DNA from: Oribacterium sp.
GTDB taxonomy: Bacteria > Bacillota_A > Clostridia > Lachnospirales > Lachnospiraceae
Assembly: GCA_004554245.1 (NCBI GenBank)
Contig: SFND01000011.1
Span: forward strand, 1 to 64,000
DNA length: 64,000 bases
Reading direction: 5' to 3'
The position numbers and the translations under genes are program-made. Numbering within the stretch: the stretch's first letter is position 1; each line of letters opens with the position of its first letter. The notes below the pieces were generated by a model. That model saw only the letters and a program-made list of their open reading frames with translations. It was not told the origin of the DNA and searched no databases. Positions 1-9,152 of this stretch are shown in pieces.

Positions 1-1
1 A

Positions 2-547
2 ACGGTTAAGAAAAAAAAGATCAGCACTTCGACACTCAGGCGGTATATTGATTATCTCTGTGATTCCTTCCTGATTGACAGCGCTATTCGATATGATGTG
101 AAGGGAAAGAAATATATTGATACACCGGTAAAGTATTATTTTACGGATATGGGGCTTCGCAATGCCAGGTTGAATTTCCGTCAGATTGAAGAAACGCACA
201 GCATGGAGAATATCATTTTCAATGAGCTGAAAATGAGGGGCTTCAATGTGGATGTAGGTGTGATCGTGCAATACGAAACCAATGGTAAAGGCAACGGCAC
301 CCGCAAACAGCTGGAAATTGATTTTGTCTGCAACCAGGGTTCTAAGCGATATTATATCCAGTCTGCTTATGCGATTCCTGATCAGGCTAAAATGGAGCAG
401 GAACAGCGATCTCTGATGTTGACAGGAGATTTCTTCAAGCGATTGATCATCACCAAAGACACACCTGCCCCTTATTACAATGAGTCCGGCGTACTGATTA
501 TGAGTGTCTATGACTTCCTGCTGAACCAGAACAGTCTGGAATATTAA
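2..547 (+). CDS. ATP-binding protein, DUF4143 C-terminal part (partial, cut by window edge)
   Basis: The frame is open to the left edge of the window, so this is the 3' part of a longer gene; a GTG at 98 is internal and not the true start. The visible 181 residues match the C-terminal half of the large family of AAA ATPases with a DUF4143 domain: the stretch reading KYYFTDMGLRNARLNF followed by an ENIIFNEL helix and a restriction-endonuclease-like segment (LEIDFVC) is typical. Family members are common in anaerobes and have no settled function; several resemble archaeal-type ATPases with a nuclease-like tail. No neighbour downstream in the same direction helps. Confidence in family is good, in function low. 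Confidence 0.75.
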   Translation, partial: TVKKKKISTSTLRRYIDYLCDSFLIDSAIRYDVKGKKYIDTPVKYYFTDMGLRNARLNFRQIEETHSMENIIFNELKMRGFNVDVGVIVQYETNGKGNGTRKQLEIDFVCNQGSKRYYIQSAYAIPDQAKMEQEQRSLMLTGDFFKRLIITKDTPAPYYNESGVLIMSVYDFLLNQNSLEY

Positions 548-882
548 TCGCTTCATGAGGTCACTTTATGGGACAGCCCCATTAAACCATCCGTCGAATG
601 ACAAATCCTGTCCGCCGCCGACCCGCGCAGCCCCGTGACTGCGCCCAGGCGTAAACATTGACAATCAAATACCGTACGAGACTTTACTATTCATGCTTGT
701 GCATGGCTTCGGTTAAGGTTTATCGTAAATGCTTATCGGTTATCGGTTACTTCTTATCTGTGAAGGTGAAATGTTTCTAAATATTCAGGTCTGAGAACCC
801 TATCTGTTTACATTCTGTAAACGCTGTCTCGTAGAAAACCTGCAGGAAACTGCGTGCGGAGGTTCGGTTTCAAGCACAGACG

Positions 883-914
883 GAGGGGTGTCGCAGGGCA
901 CTCCTCTTCTTTTT
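883..914 (+). terminator. Possible rho-independent terminator
   Basis: An 8-bp stem (GAGGGGTG with CACTCCTC, one G-T pair) is followed by TTCTTTTT. It lies 340 bases after the DUF4143 stop codon, so it could end that transcript or an unrecognised small RNA in between. Confidence 0.4.
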
Positions 915-929
915 ATGCGTGGACACTTT

Positions 930-946
930 ATGGGGTCTGACCCCAT
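930..946. repeat. GGGGTC/GACCCC palindrome, single copy
   Basis: ATGGGGTCTGACCCCAT is an 8-bp perfect inverted repeat around one T, preceded by CACTTT as in the two larger copies at 3.1 and 41.7 kb. A decayed relative (ATGGG-ACAGC-CCCAT) sits at 568-582. Confidence 0.7.
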
Positions 947-1099
947 CTTCCGATCTGTTCGTTACGGCAGCCTGCATTGGCAACTGAATCGGTAATCAGC
1001 TGATGCTGCTGAGGATATCAGAACCCGCAGAGGTAATCATAGAACTCCTGAATTTAACGGGTCTGATCACACGAAGAGATCCCTAAAGGTCTGTACTGC

Positions 1100-2962
1100 T
1101 TAATTCATACAGATATCAAGTTCCTTTCCGGAAAAAGCAATGCCAAACTTCAGCGTTCGGCTGACTCCATTTTCCTGCAGTTCTTCTTCGTAGTGATTCG
1201 TTTCGATCTGCGCCATGGCTTCTTTCGCCAGTAATTCCAGAGACTGACTGCTCAGATCCTTTTTCCATTTCATTTCCATGATGATACCAGGATACTGTTT
1301 GCTGCGTGGAATCATGCAGATATCATATCGGCCCTTGCCGGATTCTCTGTTTGACTTTATTTTGTACTGATTATCCATTAAAGCGATCAGGCCGAGCACC
1401 AGGCCATGATAAAAGCCTTCTGCACCTGCATCATGAAAACTGATGCAGTGATGCAGATAATCTGAGATAGCCTGCTGCAGCTTTTCACAGTCATTTGCAT
1501 ACAGGCTTTCTGCGATGCGGTTTGCAGTAGTTTTATTGATCTCGCCAGTATGCAGAAAATGCGATAATATCTCAGAGGCATATACCGCAGCGATTTCTTT
1601 GTTCGGGATCAGGACTTCGCACAGGTATGAGCCGTCAGCCTGCAGTTTCCTGCTGGAGGCTTTTAAATAGCCGGCGACCAACAGCAGGCTGTAGACATTT
1701 TCCGGATGCTGTGTCAGGGATCTGTAGATGACATTTTGATCGATTCTGGCGATCGCAGGCTTCCCCTGCAACAGAAGGTACAGCTTCTCTGTGATATCAT
1801 CGGTCGCAGCATTCAGAACGTCCTCCAGGATTTCGTTTCGGCCTGTATTCGCCCAGTAGGCCTGCGGCATGCACCCATTGGCAACATAGTTAACGACAGA
1901 CCATGGATTATAGATATCTCTGGTACCGAACAGGTATCCATCGTACCACGCTCTTAATTCCTGCTCTTTGTCCAGGACGCCGTAATAACGTAGCATCTCG
2001 CGTACCTCTTCCACGGTAAAGCCGAAGTACTGGTCGTAAGCGGCGTCCAGAACCGTGTTTACGGACAGATTATTCAGACCGCTGAAGATACTTTCCTGCG
2101 CGATTCGCAGGATGCCAGTCAGGAATCCATAGGACAGATTTCGGTTATCCTTGAAGGCACCCGAAAAGAAATTCCGCATGAATCCGATGATTTCCTCATA
2201 GAAATTTTTCGAATATCCCTCTTGGATCGGCGTATCATATTCATCAATGATGATAATCGGCGCCTGATGGTAATGCGCAGTCAGCATCTTCGAGAGTTGT
2301 TCCAGCGAGGCAGCGAGGTCCACCTCATCCGCGTTTCCGCTTAAGATCTGGCGGAAGAACTCCTTGTCGTAGTCCGCGATCGTGTCGTCGGTCAATATCT
2401 CCTGATGCCTGCCATACTCATCCTGTAATAAGCGCTGGATCTTCCGCACGGTGGCTGCCCATGTGTCGAATTTGACATCCTTAAAGGTCAGAAAAATGAC
2501 CGGATATTTTCCCTGATATTTGCGATATGCCTCTCCGCACTTCCAGATTTTCTTATCCACGAAATACCGGCTTGTATCTTCATCAGAGATTTCGAAAAAG
2601 ACGCGGAGCATATCCATGTTTAGCGTTTTACCGAATCTGCGCGGACGTGTAAACAGGGACACCAGCGGCTTTCGATCCAGAAAATCCTTGATCAGCATCG
2701 TCTTATCGACATAGTAATACTCTTCCTGCGCGCGTACATAATCTGAAATTCCGATCGGCAGCGCCTTTCGTACCGGTGCTTTCTTTCGTTTCATATAATT
2801 CCCGGAGCTCACTCTTCCATCCGCCGGCTTCACCGCATCATCCGGAATCCGCCATGATTTTCCTTCCTTAATAGCACCTGGGATCTCCCCTCTTCGGCAC
2901 AGATCATTGACTGCATGGTCAGAAATTCCCCACTCGTTTGCGATTTCTTTATTCGTCTTCAT
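1100..2962 (-). CDS. HTH + AAA-ATPase-like + PD-(D/E)XK nuclease-superfamily protein
   Basis: 620 residues. Residues 1-50 form a MerR/excisionase-like helix-turn-helix (NKEIANEWGISDHAVNDLC, then a GKSWRIP wing). An AAA-ATPase-like domain (PF09820 type) follows, with a Walker A around 104-113 (RPRRFGKT) and a Walker B IIIIDEYDTP near 240. The C-terminus carries a PD-(D/E)XK core (RYDICM then IIMEMKW). Start is ATG behind AAGGAGGAAGACC. Proteins of this build are abundant, often in many copies, in Lachnospiraceae and Bacteroidales; their role is unknown, with mobile-element or defence functions only guessed. The added N-terminal HTH suggests DNA binding, and three TATCCCGTA repeats lie just upstream. 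Confidence 0.85.
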   Translation of the reverse strand: MKTNKEIANEWGISDHAVNDLCRRGEIPGAIKEGKSWRIPDDAVKPADGRVSSGNYMKRKKAPVRKALPIGISDYVRAQEEYYYVDKTMLIKDFLDRKPLVSLFTRPRRFGKTLNMDMLRVFFEISDEDTSRYFVDKKIWKCGEAYRKYQGKYPVIFLTFKDVKFDTWAATVRKIQRLLQDEYGRHQEILTDDTIADYDKEFFRQILSGNADEVDLAASLEQLSKMLTAHYHQAPIIIIDEYDTPIQEGYSKNFYEEIIGFMRNFFSGAFKDNRNLSYGFLTGILRIAQESIFSGLNNLSVNTVLDAAYDQYFGFTVEEVREMLRYYGVLDKEQELRAWYDGYLFGTRDIYNPWSVVNYVANGCMPQAYWANTGRNEILEDVLNAATDDITEKLYLLLQGKPAIARIDQNVIYRSLTQHPENVYSLLLVAGYLKASSRKLQADGSYLCEVLIPNKEIAAVYASEILSHFLHTGEINKTTANRIAESLYANDCEKLQQAISDYLHHCISFHDAGAEGFYHGLVLGLIALMDNQYKIKSNRESGKGRYDICMIPRSKQYPGIIMEMKWKKDLSSQSLELLAKEAMAQIETNHYEEELQENGVSRTLKFGIAFSGKELDICMN

Positions 2963-2986
2963 GGTCTTCCTCCTTTTTAGTGGGTC

Positions 2987-3085
2987 GTATCCCGTATTAA
3001 TACATCTATATCATACTGCTTTTCTCCCGATTCATCAACGAGAATCCATATTTATCCCGTACTGTTTGGCATGTATCCCGTATGC
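2987..3085. promoter_or_regulatory. Three TATCCCGTA repeats upstream of the HTH/AAA gene
   Basis: TATCCCGTAT or TATCCCGTAC occurs at about 2989, 3053 and 3075, within 125 bases upstream of the ATG at 2962. The repetition next to a gene with an N-terminal HTH suggests operator sites for autoregulation; this is inference. Confidence 0.35.
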
Positions 3086-3096
3086 TTGGTACTGAT

Positions 3097-3187
3097 TCCA
3101 CTTTATGGGGTCTGACCCCATAAACTTCTGTTTAGATCCTCTTTAGAAAAATTTAATGGGGTCTGACCCCATTACGAAATTCTTAAG
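3097..3187. repeat. Double-palindrome repeat element, copy 1
   Basis: Two ATGGGGTCTGACCCCAT palindromes (3105-3121 and 3156-3172) are separated by a conserved AT-rich middle that contains GTTTAGAT and TTTAGAAAAATTT and end in TTACGAAATTCTTAAG. The same arrangement recurs at 41735-41823. The right end overlaps the stop codon of the cobC-like gene, so the element supplies the last codons. It resembles REP/BIME-like palindromic elements; no transposase is nearby. Confidence 0.75.
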
Positions 3188-3884
3188 ATCGGCATGTTAA
3201 GTCGAGGCGGTAACCTTCCCCGGGTTTTACGCTCCACTCGAAGTACGGTTTGTGCGGCTCGGCATAGCGTTCCATCAGGGCCATGATCGTGCCGCCGTGG
3301 GCGACGATGGCGATGTTTTCGCCGCTGACTTCTGGTCGTTCTTTTTTTACGTTTTCTGAACTTCCATCGTACTGCAGTTTAAAGACAATCTCTCGCTCCA
3401 TGCCCGCCTCTGTTTCACTGGCTACGGATGCATCCGCTGTCTTCATCAACGTCTGGATTCTCGGCAGTACGGCGCGTTCGAAGCCGTCACACACGCGTCT
3501 CGTAAATTCGGCCTTGCTTTCACCGCCGGGGAAGGCGGTTTCGCCGCCAGAGTCGATGTAGCGCTGGTACGCGGCGCGGTGCGCGGGGTCCGGGTCCTGG
3601 TTGATTTCCTGCCAGCTCATGTATTCGAACACGCCGAAGTTCATCTCCATGAATTCCGGGACCACGATCAGCTCCGGTGCGGTGCCAGGAAACAGGCACG
3701 CTGCCGTTTCTCTGCAGCGGCGTGCGGGGCTCACGAAGACGATCGCCAGTTGAAGATTCATATCCGCCGACTTCGCCCGCAGTCGTTCTTTCTCCTCCGG
3801 CAGGAGGCCTTCGTCGGTCGCGCCGACGTAGCGGTGCTCCTGATTTCCCTTCGTCATACCATGACGGATCAGCCACAGTTTCAT
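3183..3884 (-). CDS. cobC: Histidine phosphatase, probable alpha-ribazole phosphatase (CobC-like)
   Basis: 233 residues from ATG at 3884, behind GAAAGG; a GTG at 3905 is possible but has a poorer setting. The N-terminus has the phosphohistidine motif LWLIRHGMT, with a later IVAHGGT carrying the second catalytic histidine, and FVSPARRCRETA between. In cobalamin synthesis CobC removes the phosphate from alpha-ribazole-5'-phosphate. It is the last gene of the cob cluster, directly after a CobU-like gene, which supports the CobC role over a general phosphoglycerate mutase. An insertion rich in E, S and K lies at about residues 140-185, just before the second histidine motif. The C-terminus runs into a palindromic repeat. 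Confidence 0.75.
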   Translation of the reverse strand: MKLWLIRHGMTKGNQEHRYVGATDEGLLPEEKERLRAKSADMNLQLAIVFVSPARRCRETAACLFPGTAPELIVVPEFMEMNFGVFEYMSWQEINQDPDPAHRAAYQRYIDSGGETAFPGGESKAEFTRRVCDGFERAVLPRIQTLMKTADASVASETEAGMEREIVFKLQYDGSSENVKKERPEVSGENIAIVAHGGTIMALMERYAEPHKPYFEWSVKPGEGYRLDLTCRS

Positions 3885-4064
3885 TTCATAATCCCTTTCT
3901 TCCACTCATCCCACACAGATGTGGTCCCTCGCATCCAGCGTTCGACATACGAATCAGCTTCCAGCACTTTCAATCGCATCCAGCGCTGACATCACGCAAT
4001 TCTTCGTAATCCTTCCGTCGTTTCGTCGCACCCATACGCTTCTCTTCCGGCGACTCCCGCTTCT

Positions 4065-4439
4065 CTACTTGATCCTCTGCGCGATGCCGGCGACCACGCG
4101 ATACACCTCGTCAGCTTCGGCGGCGATGCGGCACCCGACACGCCCCACGGCTTCCCGCCACGCGCGCTCCTCCGGGTCCAGCGGGACCACGCCGCTGCCG
4201 ACCTCCGGATAGATGAGGACGAGGTCCTGCGTTTTCGCGAGATCGTCTGAAGAGGTGCTCTCCCACATCGTGACGAAGTCGCGGACAGAGGCATTGGCCT
4301 CCGCCAGGGGATCACGCCCGGCCCGTACCGCGTCGCGGATCTGCGCGGCGAGCCCGTCGATGCAGCGGACATGCGCGAACTGTGCGGCGAAGGCGTGCTT
4401 GCCCTGCGCCATGCCGCCGATGATCATAATCAGTTTCAT
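4065..4439 (-). CDS. Short CobU-like P-loop protein (adenosylcobinamide kinase-related)
   Basis: 124 residues from ATG 4439 behind GGAGGTAAG. The Walker A is IIGGMAQGKHAFA, and LVLIYPEVGSGVVPLDPEERAWREAVGR is the region that in CobU holds the Walker B and following helix. It is shorter than bifunctional CobU (about 180-220) and lacks the RHQ.RR segment between. Such short CobU-like NTPases sit beside cobS in several Clostridia; an activity distinct from the full CobU at 5482-6132 is likely but unknown. Co-directional with cobS and cobC. Confidence 0.7.
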   Translation of the reverse strand: MKLIMIIGGMAQGKHAFAAQFAHVRCIDGLAAQIRDAVRAGRDPLAEANASVRDFVTMWESTSSDDLAKTQDLVLIYPEVGSGVVPLDPEERAWREAVGRVGCRIAAEADEVYRVVAGIAQRIK

Positions 4440-4555
4440 CTTACCTCCGATTCCGGCCTTTCTTCGGCCAATGTCTTCGTCCTCTGTGTACATACCCGCT
4501 CTCGTCTTCGACGGCTGCGAAACCGCGTGAGCCAGCGGGGTGTTCAACCTCCCGA

Positions 4556-5356
4556 TCAGTGCGTGAACGCGCTGCTGAGAATCAGGCACAGCAGGTTGCC
4601 AGCGAGGATGGCACGCTCGCAGTTGCACAGAAAATAGCCGCAGAGGTCGCCGGTCGTGCCGCCGAAGATCGGAAGGATGCGGCGGCGGTACCACCAGAAG
4701 CAGAGGCCGGCCATCAGGAGGGTCACGAGTGGGTACAGGAGCGGGGTGCCGCCGAGAAGGGTCGGCACGAAGAGGAGCACGCCGGCGGCGATGAGCTCCG
4801 CGGTGAGGATGCTGGCCACGTGGCGGTCTGCTGCATCCGCCATCGCACGAACCATGCCGTCCTTCCGCGCCTTCGGGAAGCGCACGACGCTGAGTCCGGA
4901 GAGGATGCGGGACAGCACGAAGCCCCAGCAGATGCACGGGAGGGCCTGCGCCGCGGTGGTCATGGTGGCGGTCTCGGTCCAGCAGGCGAGGACGCTCAGG
5001 ATATAAAGGAGGCCGTAGATCGCGGCGAATGCACCGATGTGCGGGTCCTTCAGAATCTCGAGCTTCCGCTCCTTAGGAGCGTAGCTGTGGAGCGCGTCCT
5101 GGGTGTCGAAGTAGCCGTCGAGGTGGATGCCGCCGGTGAGCACGATCGGGAGCGCGGTGAGGCAGCTCGCGATGAAGAAGGCGTGCAGCCCGAGGCGCGT
5201 GAGGACGAGCCAGGCGAGGCTGATCAGGAGCGCGAGGACGACGCCGACCAGCGGGAAGAAGCACATCGCGTATTTCATGCTGTGCTCGTTCCAGTCGGCC
5301 GGCGGGGTCGGGATCCGCGAGTAGGTCGCGAAGGCGATTTTCAGTGAATCGAACAT
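4556..5356 (-). CDS. cobS: Adenosylcobinamide-GDP ribazoletransferase (cobalamin synthase)
   Basis: 266 residues, ATG behind AAGGAG. Joins adenosylcobinamide-GDP and alpha-ribazole (phosphate) to make the cobalamin nucleotide loop, in the cytoplasmic membrane. Visible family marks are FATYSRIPTPP near the N-terminus, the acidic motif GGIHLDGYFDTQDAL with the metal-binding aspartates, KDPHIGAFA, and GGTTGDLCGY near the C-terminus. Several hydrophobic spans fit the integral-membrane CobS fold. Normal length. It lies between cobU and the short CobU-like gene. Confidence 0.95.
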   Translation of the reverse strand: MFDSLKIAFATYSRIPTPPADWNEHSMKYAMCFFPLVGVVLALLISLAWLVLTRLGLHAFFIASCLTALPIVLTGGIHLDGYFDTQDALHSYAPKERKLEILKDPHIGAFAAIYGLLYILSVLACWTETATMTTAAQALPCICWGFVLSRILSGLSVVRFPKARKDGMVRAMADAADRHVASILTAELIAAGVLLFVPTLLGGTPLLYPLVTLLMAGLCFWWYRRRILPIFGGTTGDLCGYFLCNCERAILAGNLLCLILSSAFTH

Positions 5357-5481
5357 AAAACTCCTTCTGAGCGCCGCCCGCAGTGGGGCGACGGAGTATC
5401 GGTGTGGTTTGTGACGGGGCGGTCAGCGTGCCCTGGGAAGCGGCGCGGCAGAGCGCCGTCGTGTTTCAGTACGCCGCTGTC

Positions 5482-6132
5482 TCAGGCTTTCAGCTGTACC
5501 GGGATGCCGTAAACGACTTCGGTCACCTGGTCGGCGGCGGCGCTGAGCGCCGCGGCGAGGTCGGCGAGGTCACGCAGAAAGCGGTCGGTCTCCGGCCCGT
5601 AGTGTATGCCGTCGCTGTAGAGCTCGTTGGCAACGATGATGAGCGCACCGGCCTGCTGCCTCAGCTCGAGCAGCGGGGCCACGATCTCGTGCGGATGGCC
5701 CGACGTCCCGTAGACTTCATTGGCATACAGATTCGTGAGATCCTCGAGGAGGAAGACGGCGCGCGATGCGTCGGCGGAAGCGCCGCCAGCATGGCTACTG
5801 TCTTCCGCTTGCGATATCAGGACGGGTGCCGGCGTTTCCGACATGTGCAGCGCGCCGTCGGCGATATCTGGCTGGTTTGAACCATTCGTCAGGAGCGCAC
5901 GGAGCTGCGCGATGTCCGTCGGGCACTCGAGCGTCGTGTAGCCGCGGCCCGCGCGACGCTTCTGGTGCTTCGCGATGCGCGCGGCGGCGTCAGCGTCCCG
6001 CGGGGCGGGGTTCATCGTCGCGACGTAGTAAAGCGGCCCGCCGAGCTCTGTATGCAGGCGCTCCGCGAGCTGCTCCGCATATTCTGATTTTCCGGAACCG
6101 GCCCCGCCGGTGATGTAGTAAAGTCTGCCCAT
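5482..6132 (-). CDS. cobU: Bifunctional adenosylcobinamide kinase / guanylyltransferase
   Basis: 216 residues from ATG 6132, preceded by CAGGAG at 5 nt; an upstream GTG at 6150 would overlap cobT's stop but lacks such a site. Phosphorylates adenosylcobinamide and transfers GMP from GTP. Walker A is ITGGAGSGKSEYAE; ATMNP and RIAKHQKRR (with the guanylylated histidine) and VFLLEDLTNLYANEV (Walker B region) follow, then IIVANELYSDGIHYG. A stretch of about 30 residues rich in S, A, D and P before the Walker B is not in typical CobU, like the insertions in its neighbours. Confidence 0.95.
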   Translation of the reverse strand: MGRLYYITGGAGSGKSEYAEQLAERLHTELGGPLYYVATMNPAPRDADAAARIAKHQKRRAGRGYTTLECPTDIAQLRALLTNGSNQPDIADGALHMSETPAPVLISQAEDSSHAGGASADASRAVFLLEDLTNLYANEVYGTSGHPHEIVAPLLELRQQAGALIIVANELYSDGIHYGPETDRFLRDLADLAAALSAAADQVTEVVYGIPVQLKA

Positions 6133-6146
6133 GTTGCTCCTGTTTT

Positions 6147-7538
6147 TCACTTAAATCGATGGTACGCTTCGACGTGAATGTCATCGAAGCTGCCCATGCC
6201 GCGGTAGACCACCAGTGCGGCGTCGAGCAGCGGCAGGAGAAGCACTGCGCCGGAGCCCTCGCCGAGGGACATATCTGCGTCGATGATGGCCCGCAGGCCG
6301 AGCGCCTCGAGTGCCTTCCGCGCCGCGCCATCCTTCGACACATGCGAGGCCAGCGTGACGTCGGCGACGGAAGCATGGATTTCAAAGTCTGGCAGCGCGT
6401 CTGCCGCGCTTTCTGCAATTCGCTTTACCTCTGGGTTCGACATCTGTTCTGGCTTCGATGCACTTACTGTGGCCACAGTTGCAGAGTTGGTGGTATCCGA
6501 AGCGTTTGACTCCGCCAGAATCCGGCTCGCGGCGAGCGCCGCTGCCGTCGAGATCGCGCCGTCGATCACGATCGGCATCTGCTCTTCGACCGCTCCGAGA
6601 AACATCCCGGCCATCGTCGCGATCTCCAGACCGCCCAGCTCGAACAGAAGCTGCTTCGCATTTTTATGGTTGACCCGGCGAAGCGCCCGTCGGACGCAGT
6701 CGCGTTTCCGCTCGAGGCCCTCGTCACTGAGGCCGGCGCCACGGCCGACCGTCTCTTCCACCGGAAGCCCGAGGTACGCCGAAAACAGCGCACTCGTCGG
6801 CGTCGTATTGCCGATCCCCATCTCTCCGGTCAGAAGGATGTCGTAGCCCTGTGCTTTCAGCTCCCGGACGAGGCGGCGGCCCAGCGCCAGTGCCCGCTCG
6901 CCCACCTCCTCTGACATCGCCGGCTCGATCGCGATATCACCGCTCCCATGCTGGAGGCAGCGATCGTTGACGCAATCTGTACGGAGCGCCGCGGATGTAG
7001 GCATTGGCCCGGAAGAAGCGGAAATCTGTGATGAGCTGGTGGCTCTGATTTCGTCGTCTGCCGGCACTCCGGACGATCTGCTGTCACCTGCGCTGAGCAT
7101 GCCGACGTCGATCGGGAAGAGGTCCACTGCGAACTGCTGCGCCAGCACGCTCGTCGTGGTCAGACCGCGCGCGAAGTTTTCAGCGACGATGCGCGTCACC
7201 GAGCTGTCCGTCTGCGTCACACCCCCGCGCACGCAGCCGTGATCCGCGCAGAGCACCACCAGTGCCCGCCGTGTGATGTGCGGCTGCGCCGTCCGCTCGA
7301 TCATGCAAAGCTTCGTCACATGCTGCTCGAGCACGCCCAGGCTGTCGATCGGCTTCCCGAGGCTGTCCCAGTGCTGCTGCGCCAGGGAGCGGTAGTATTC
7401 TCGATCACCCGCGCACTCATGTGTGCTGGTGCCGACAGCGTCACATCCCTGGCTGCTGGTACCGTCGTACTTTTCATATTCTTCATGCACAGTATGACCG
7501 GCATGATCCATTTTTTGCTGATCGATGTCTCTCTTCAT
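6147..7538 (-). CDS. cobT: Nicotinate-nucleotide:dimethylbenzimidazole phosphoribosyltransferase
   Basis: About 463 residues from ATG 7538 (a TTG at 7550 is an alternative; neither has a strong ribosome site). Makes alpha-ribazole-5'-phosphate from nicotinate mononucleotide and the lower-ligand base. Family marks: VLCADHGCVRGGVTQ, TGEMGIGNTTPTSAL, GRGAGL, IVIDGAISTAAAL and the catalytic-glutamate region MSLGEGSGAVLLLPLLDAAL. Usual CobT is about 350 residues; here there is a non-conserved N-terminal tail of about 45 residues and two S/T/D-rich insertions at about 150-198 and 340-385. All core motifs are intact, so it is probably active. Confidence 0.93.
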   Translation of the reverse strand: MKRDIDQQKMDHAGHTVHEEYEKYDGTSSQGCDAVGTSTHECAGDREYYRSLAQQHWDSLGKPIDSLGVLEQHVTKLCMIERTAQPHITRRALVVLCADHGCVRGGVTQTDSSVTRIVAENFARGLTTTSVLAQQFAVDLFPIDVGMLSAGDSRSSGVPADDEIRATSSSQISASSGPMPTSAALRTDCVNDRCLQHGSGDIAIEPAMSEEVGERALALGRRLVRELKAQGYDILLTGEMGIGNTTPTSALFSAYLGLPVEETVGRGAGLSDEGLERKRDCVRRALRRVNHKNAKQLLFELGGLEIATMAGMFLGAVEEQMPIVIDGAISTAAALAASRILAESNASDTTNSATVATVSASKPEQMSNPEVKRIAESAADALPDFEIHASVADVTLASHVSKDGAARKALEALGLRAIIDADMSLGEGSGAVLLLPLLDAALVVYRGMGSFDDIHVEAYHRFK

Positions 7539-7607
7539 AGATTTTCTCAAGTTACTCTCTTATCTGTCGCTTTTACCACCCGGAACTCTCTCGTCACCTC
7601 TACTCTA

Positions 7608-9128
7608 TCAGAAATTTCCCTGCTGTTTCTTCCGCCATGTCCGACAGCTGTCGAGGAAGTGGGCGAGGGCGGCGGGGTTACTCCAGTAGTAGAAGTGCGG
7701 GAAGCCGGCGGCGAGGCTGTTCGTGAGATAGATACCTTCGTAACTGCGGGCGCTTGTCGCTGCGTGGCCGTGGCCGGCCGCGGGTTTCGTAAGCGTGCAG
7801 TCCGCGCCGTTCCAGTCGCAGTCGTAGCGGTGAAATTCATGCCCGCGCAGCACCGTACTGGCAGGCCCGAGCACGCTGTCCCGTCGGGTCTCCGCCTCGA
7901 CATAGCCGAAGCGCACCAGCCGCGGCTTTCGCTCTGCGTCACCCGGCAGAACGCCGCACATCGCGACCTGCTCGATGGCCTCCAGCAGATACATGTAGCC
8001 ACCGCACTCGGCGATCGTCGGAAGCCCATGCTTCACCGCCTCCGCCACGGATGCCCGCATCGAAGCATTGGCATGGAGCGCATCCCTGTAGAGCTCAGGA
8101 TAGCCGCCAGACAGGATCAGGCCGTCGACCTCCGCCGGCAGTGCCGCGTCATGCAGCGGGCTGAACGGCACGAGCTCTGCGCCGAGCTGCCTAAGCAGCG
8201 CACGGTTCTCCTCGTAGGTGAAGTTGAATGCTTCGTCCTCGGACACCGCGATCCGCACGGGCTGCGGCCTATCCGGCTGCGGCTTATCTTCTTTCAGTGA
8301 TGACTCCACACCGGCGATCTCCAGCAGCCGCTCCACCTCCACGCTTTCTTCCATCTGCGCGGCGACGCGTTCCGTCCAGCGCTGGAAGTCTTCGATCTCT
8401 CCCGGCTCAACGAGCCCTAGGTGGCGGGACGGGACCTTCAGCTCCGGCAGCTCCGGCAGGTAGCCGAGGACCTCAATGCCCGGACAGTACGCTTCGATCA
8501 CGCTCTTCAGGCGCGGATAGAACATCGGCGACACGCGGTTCAGGATCAGGCCGCGGATGCCGCTCTGCCTGCTGCCTGCCTTTTTCGCTGGCTCAGTACG
8601 ACGGCATCCATCCGACGGGCTCGCGGACCCGGAATCTCCAGTGCACGCCGGTCGGCCCGGCGTCGATCTGCCGTTCTCTGCACTCATTTCTTCCCTGAAT
8701 TCCATCATCCCGCGTACGAGGGCGGCGATGCTCACACTGGCGCCCTTCGCGTCCATCACGAGGATGGTCGGGGCGTTGAGGATGTGTGCGATTTCCCAGG
8801 TCGATGCACGACTCGACACGCCGCCGAGCCCGTCATAGTACCCCATCACGCCCTCGACGAGCGCGAGCTCCGCACCGCTCTCCACCACACGTTTCGTGAA
8901 AATCCGCCGAAGCGTGGCCGCATCCGTGAAGAAGCTGTCGAGGTTTCCGGACGGCACGCCGAGCACCCGCCGGTGGAACATCGGGTCAATGTAGTCGGGC
9001 CCGCACTTGAAGCTCTGAACCTTTACGCCCCGTTTTTTCAGCACGGCAAGAAGACCACAGCTGACTGTGGTCTTTCCTGCGCCGCTTCGATCCGCGGCGA
9101 TCACAATTTTCCGAAATGTAGTTCTCAT
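7608..9128 (-). CDS. cbiA: Cobyrinate a,c-diamide synthase
   Basis: 506 residues. Glutamine- and ATP-dependent amidation of the a and c side chains of cobyrinate. The N-terminal P-loop is AADRSGAGKTTVSCG, then FKCGPDYIDPMFH, NLDSFF, EGVMGYYDG; the C-terminal class I glutaminase-like domain has the nucleophile in TIAECGGYMYL and a GHEFHRYDC histidine region. A Ser/Gly/Pro-rich insertion of about 35 residues is at 155-190, between the ATP-binding core and GLILNRVSP. The start ATG has a weak ribosome site, but the P-loop begins at once, so it cannot be much further downstream. Confidence 0.95.
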   Translation of the reverse strand: MRTTFRKIVIAADRSGAGKTTVSCGLLAVLKKRGVKVQSFKCGPDYIDPMFHRRVLGVPSGNLDSFFTDAATLRRIFTKRVVESGAELALVEGVMGYYDGLGGVSSRASTWEIAHILNAPTILVMDAKGASVSIAALVRGMMEFREEMSAENGRSTPGRPACTGDSGSASPSDGCRRTEPAKKAGSRQSGIRGLILNRVSPMFYPRLKSVIEAYCPGIEVLGYLPELPELKVPSRHLGLVEPGEIEDFQRWTERVAAQMEESVEVERLLEIAGVESSLKEDKPQPDRPQPVRIAVSEDEAFNFTYEENRALLRQLGAELVPFSPLHDAALPAEVDGLILSGGYPELYRDALHANASMRASVAEAVKHGLPTIAECGGYMYLLEAIEQVAMCGVLPGDAERKPRLVRFGYVEAETRRDSVLGPASTVLRGHEFHRYDCDWNGADCTLTKPAAGHGHAATSARSYEGIYLTNSLAAGFPHFYYWSNPAALAHFLDSCRTWRKKQQGNF

Positions 9129-9152
9129 AGGGTTTGTGTTCTGAACGCCGCC

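Larger units (their letters stand above)
548..1099. other. Intergenic region with palindromic repeat remnants and a possible terminator
   Basis: About 550 bases with no convincing gene. It holds a degenerate copy (about 561-586) and a clean copy (930-946) of the GGGGTC/GACCCC palindrome found again at 3.1 and 41.7 kb, and a hairpin with a T-rich tail near 883-914. The rest shows nothing I recognise. Confidence 0.5.

Noticed and set aside
548..1099. tRNA or known small RNA in the first large gap
   Set aside because: No cloverleaf or known RNA pattern was found; only palindrome remnants and a weak terminator.
6132..6150. GTG start at 6150 for cobU
   Set aside because: The ATG at 6132 has CAGGAG at good spacing and directly precedes the conserved P-loop start.
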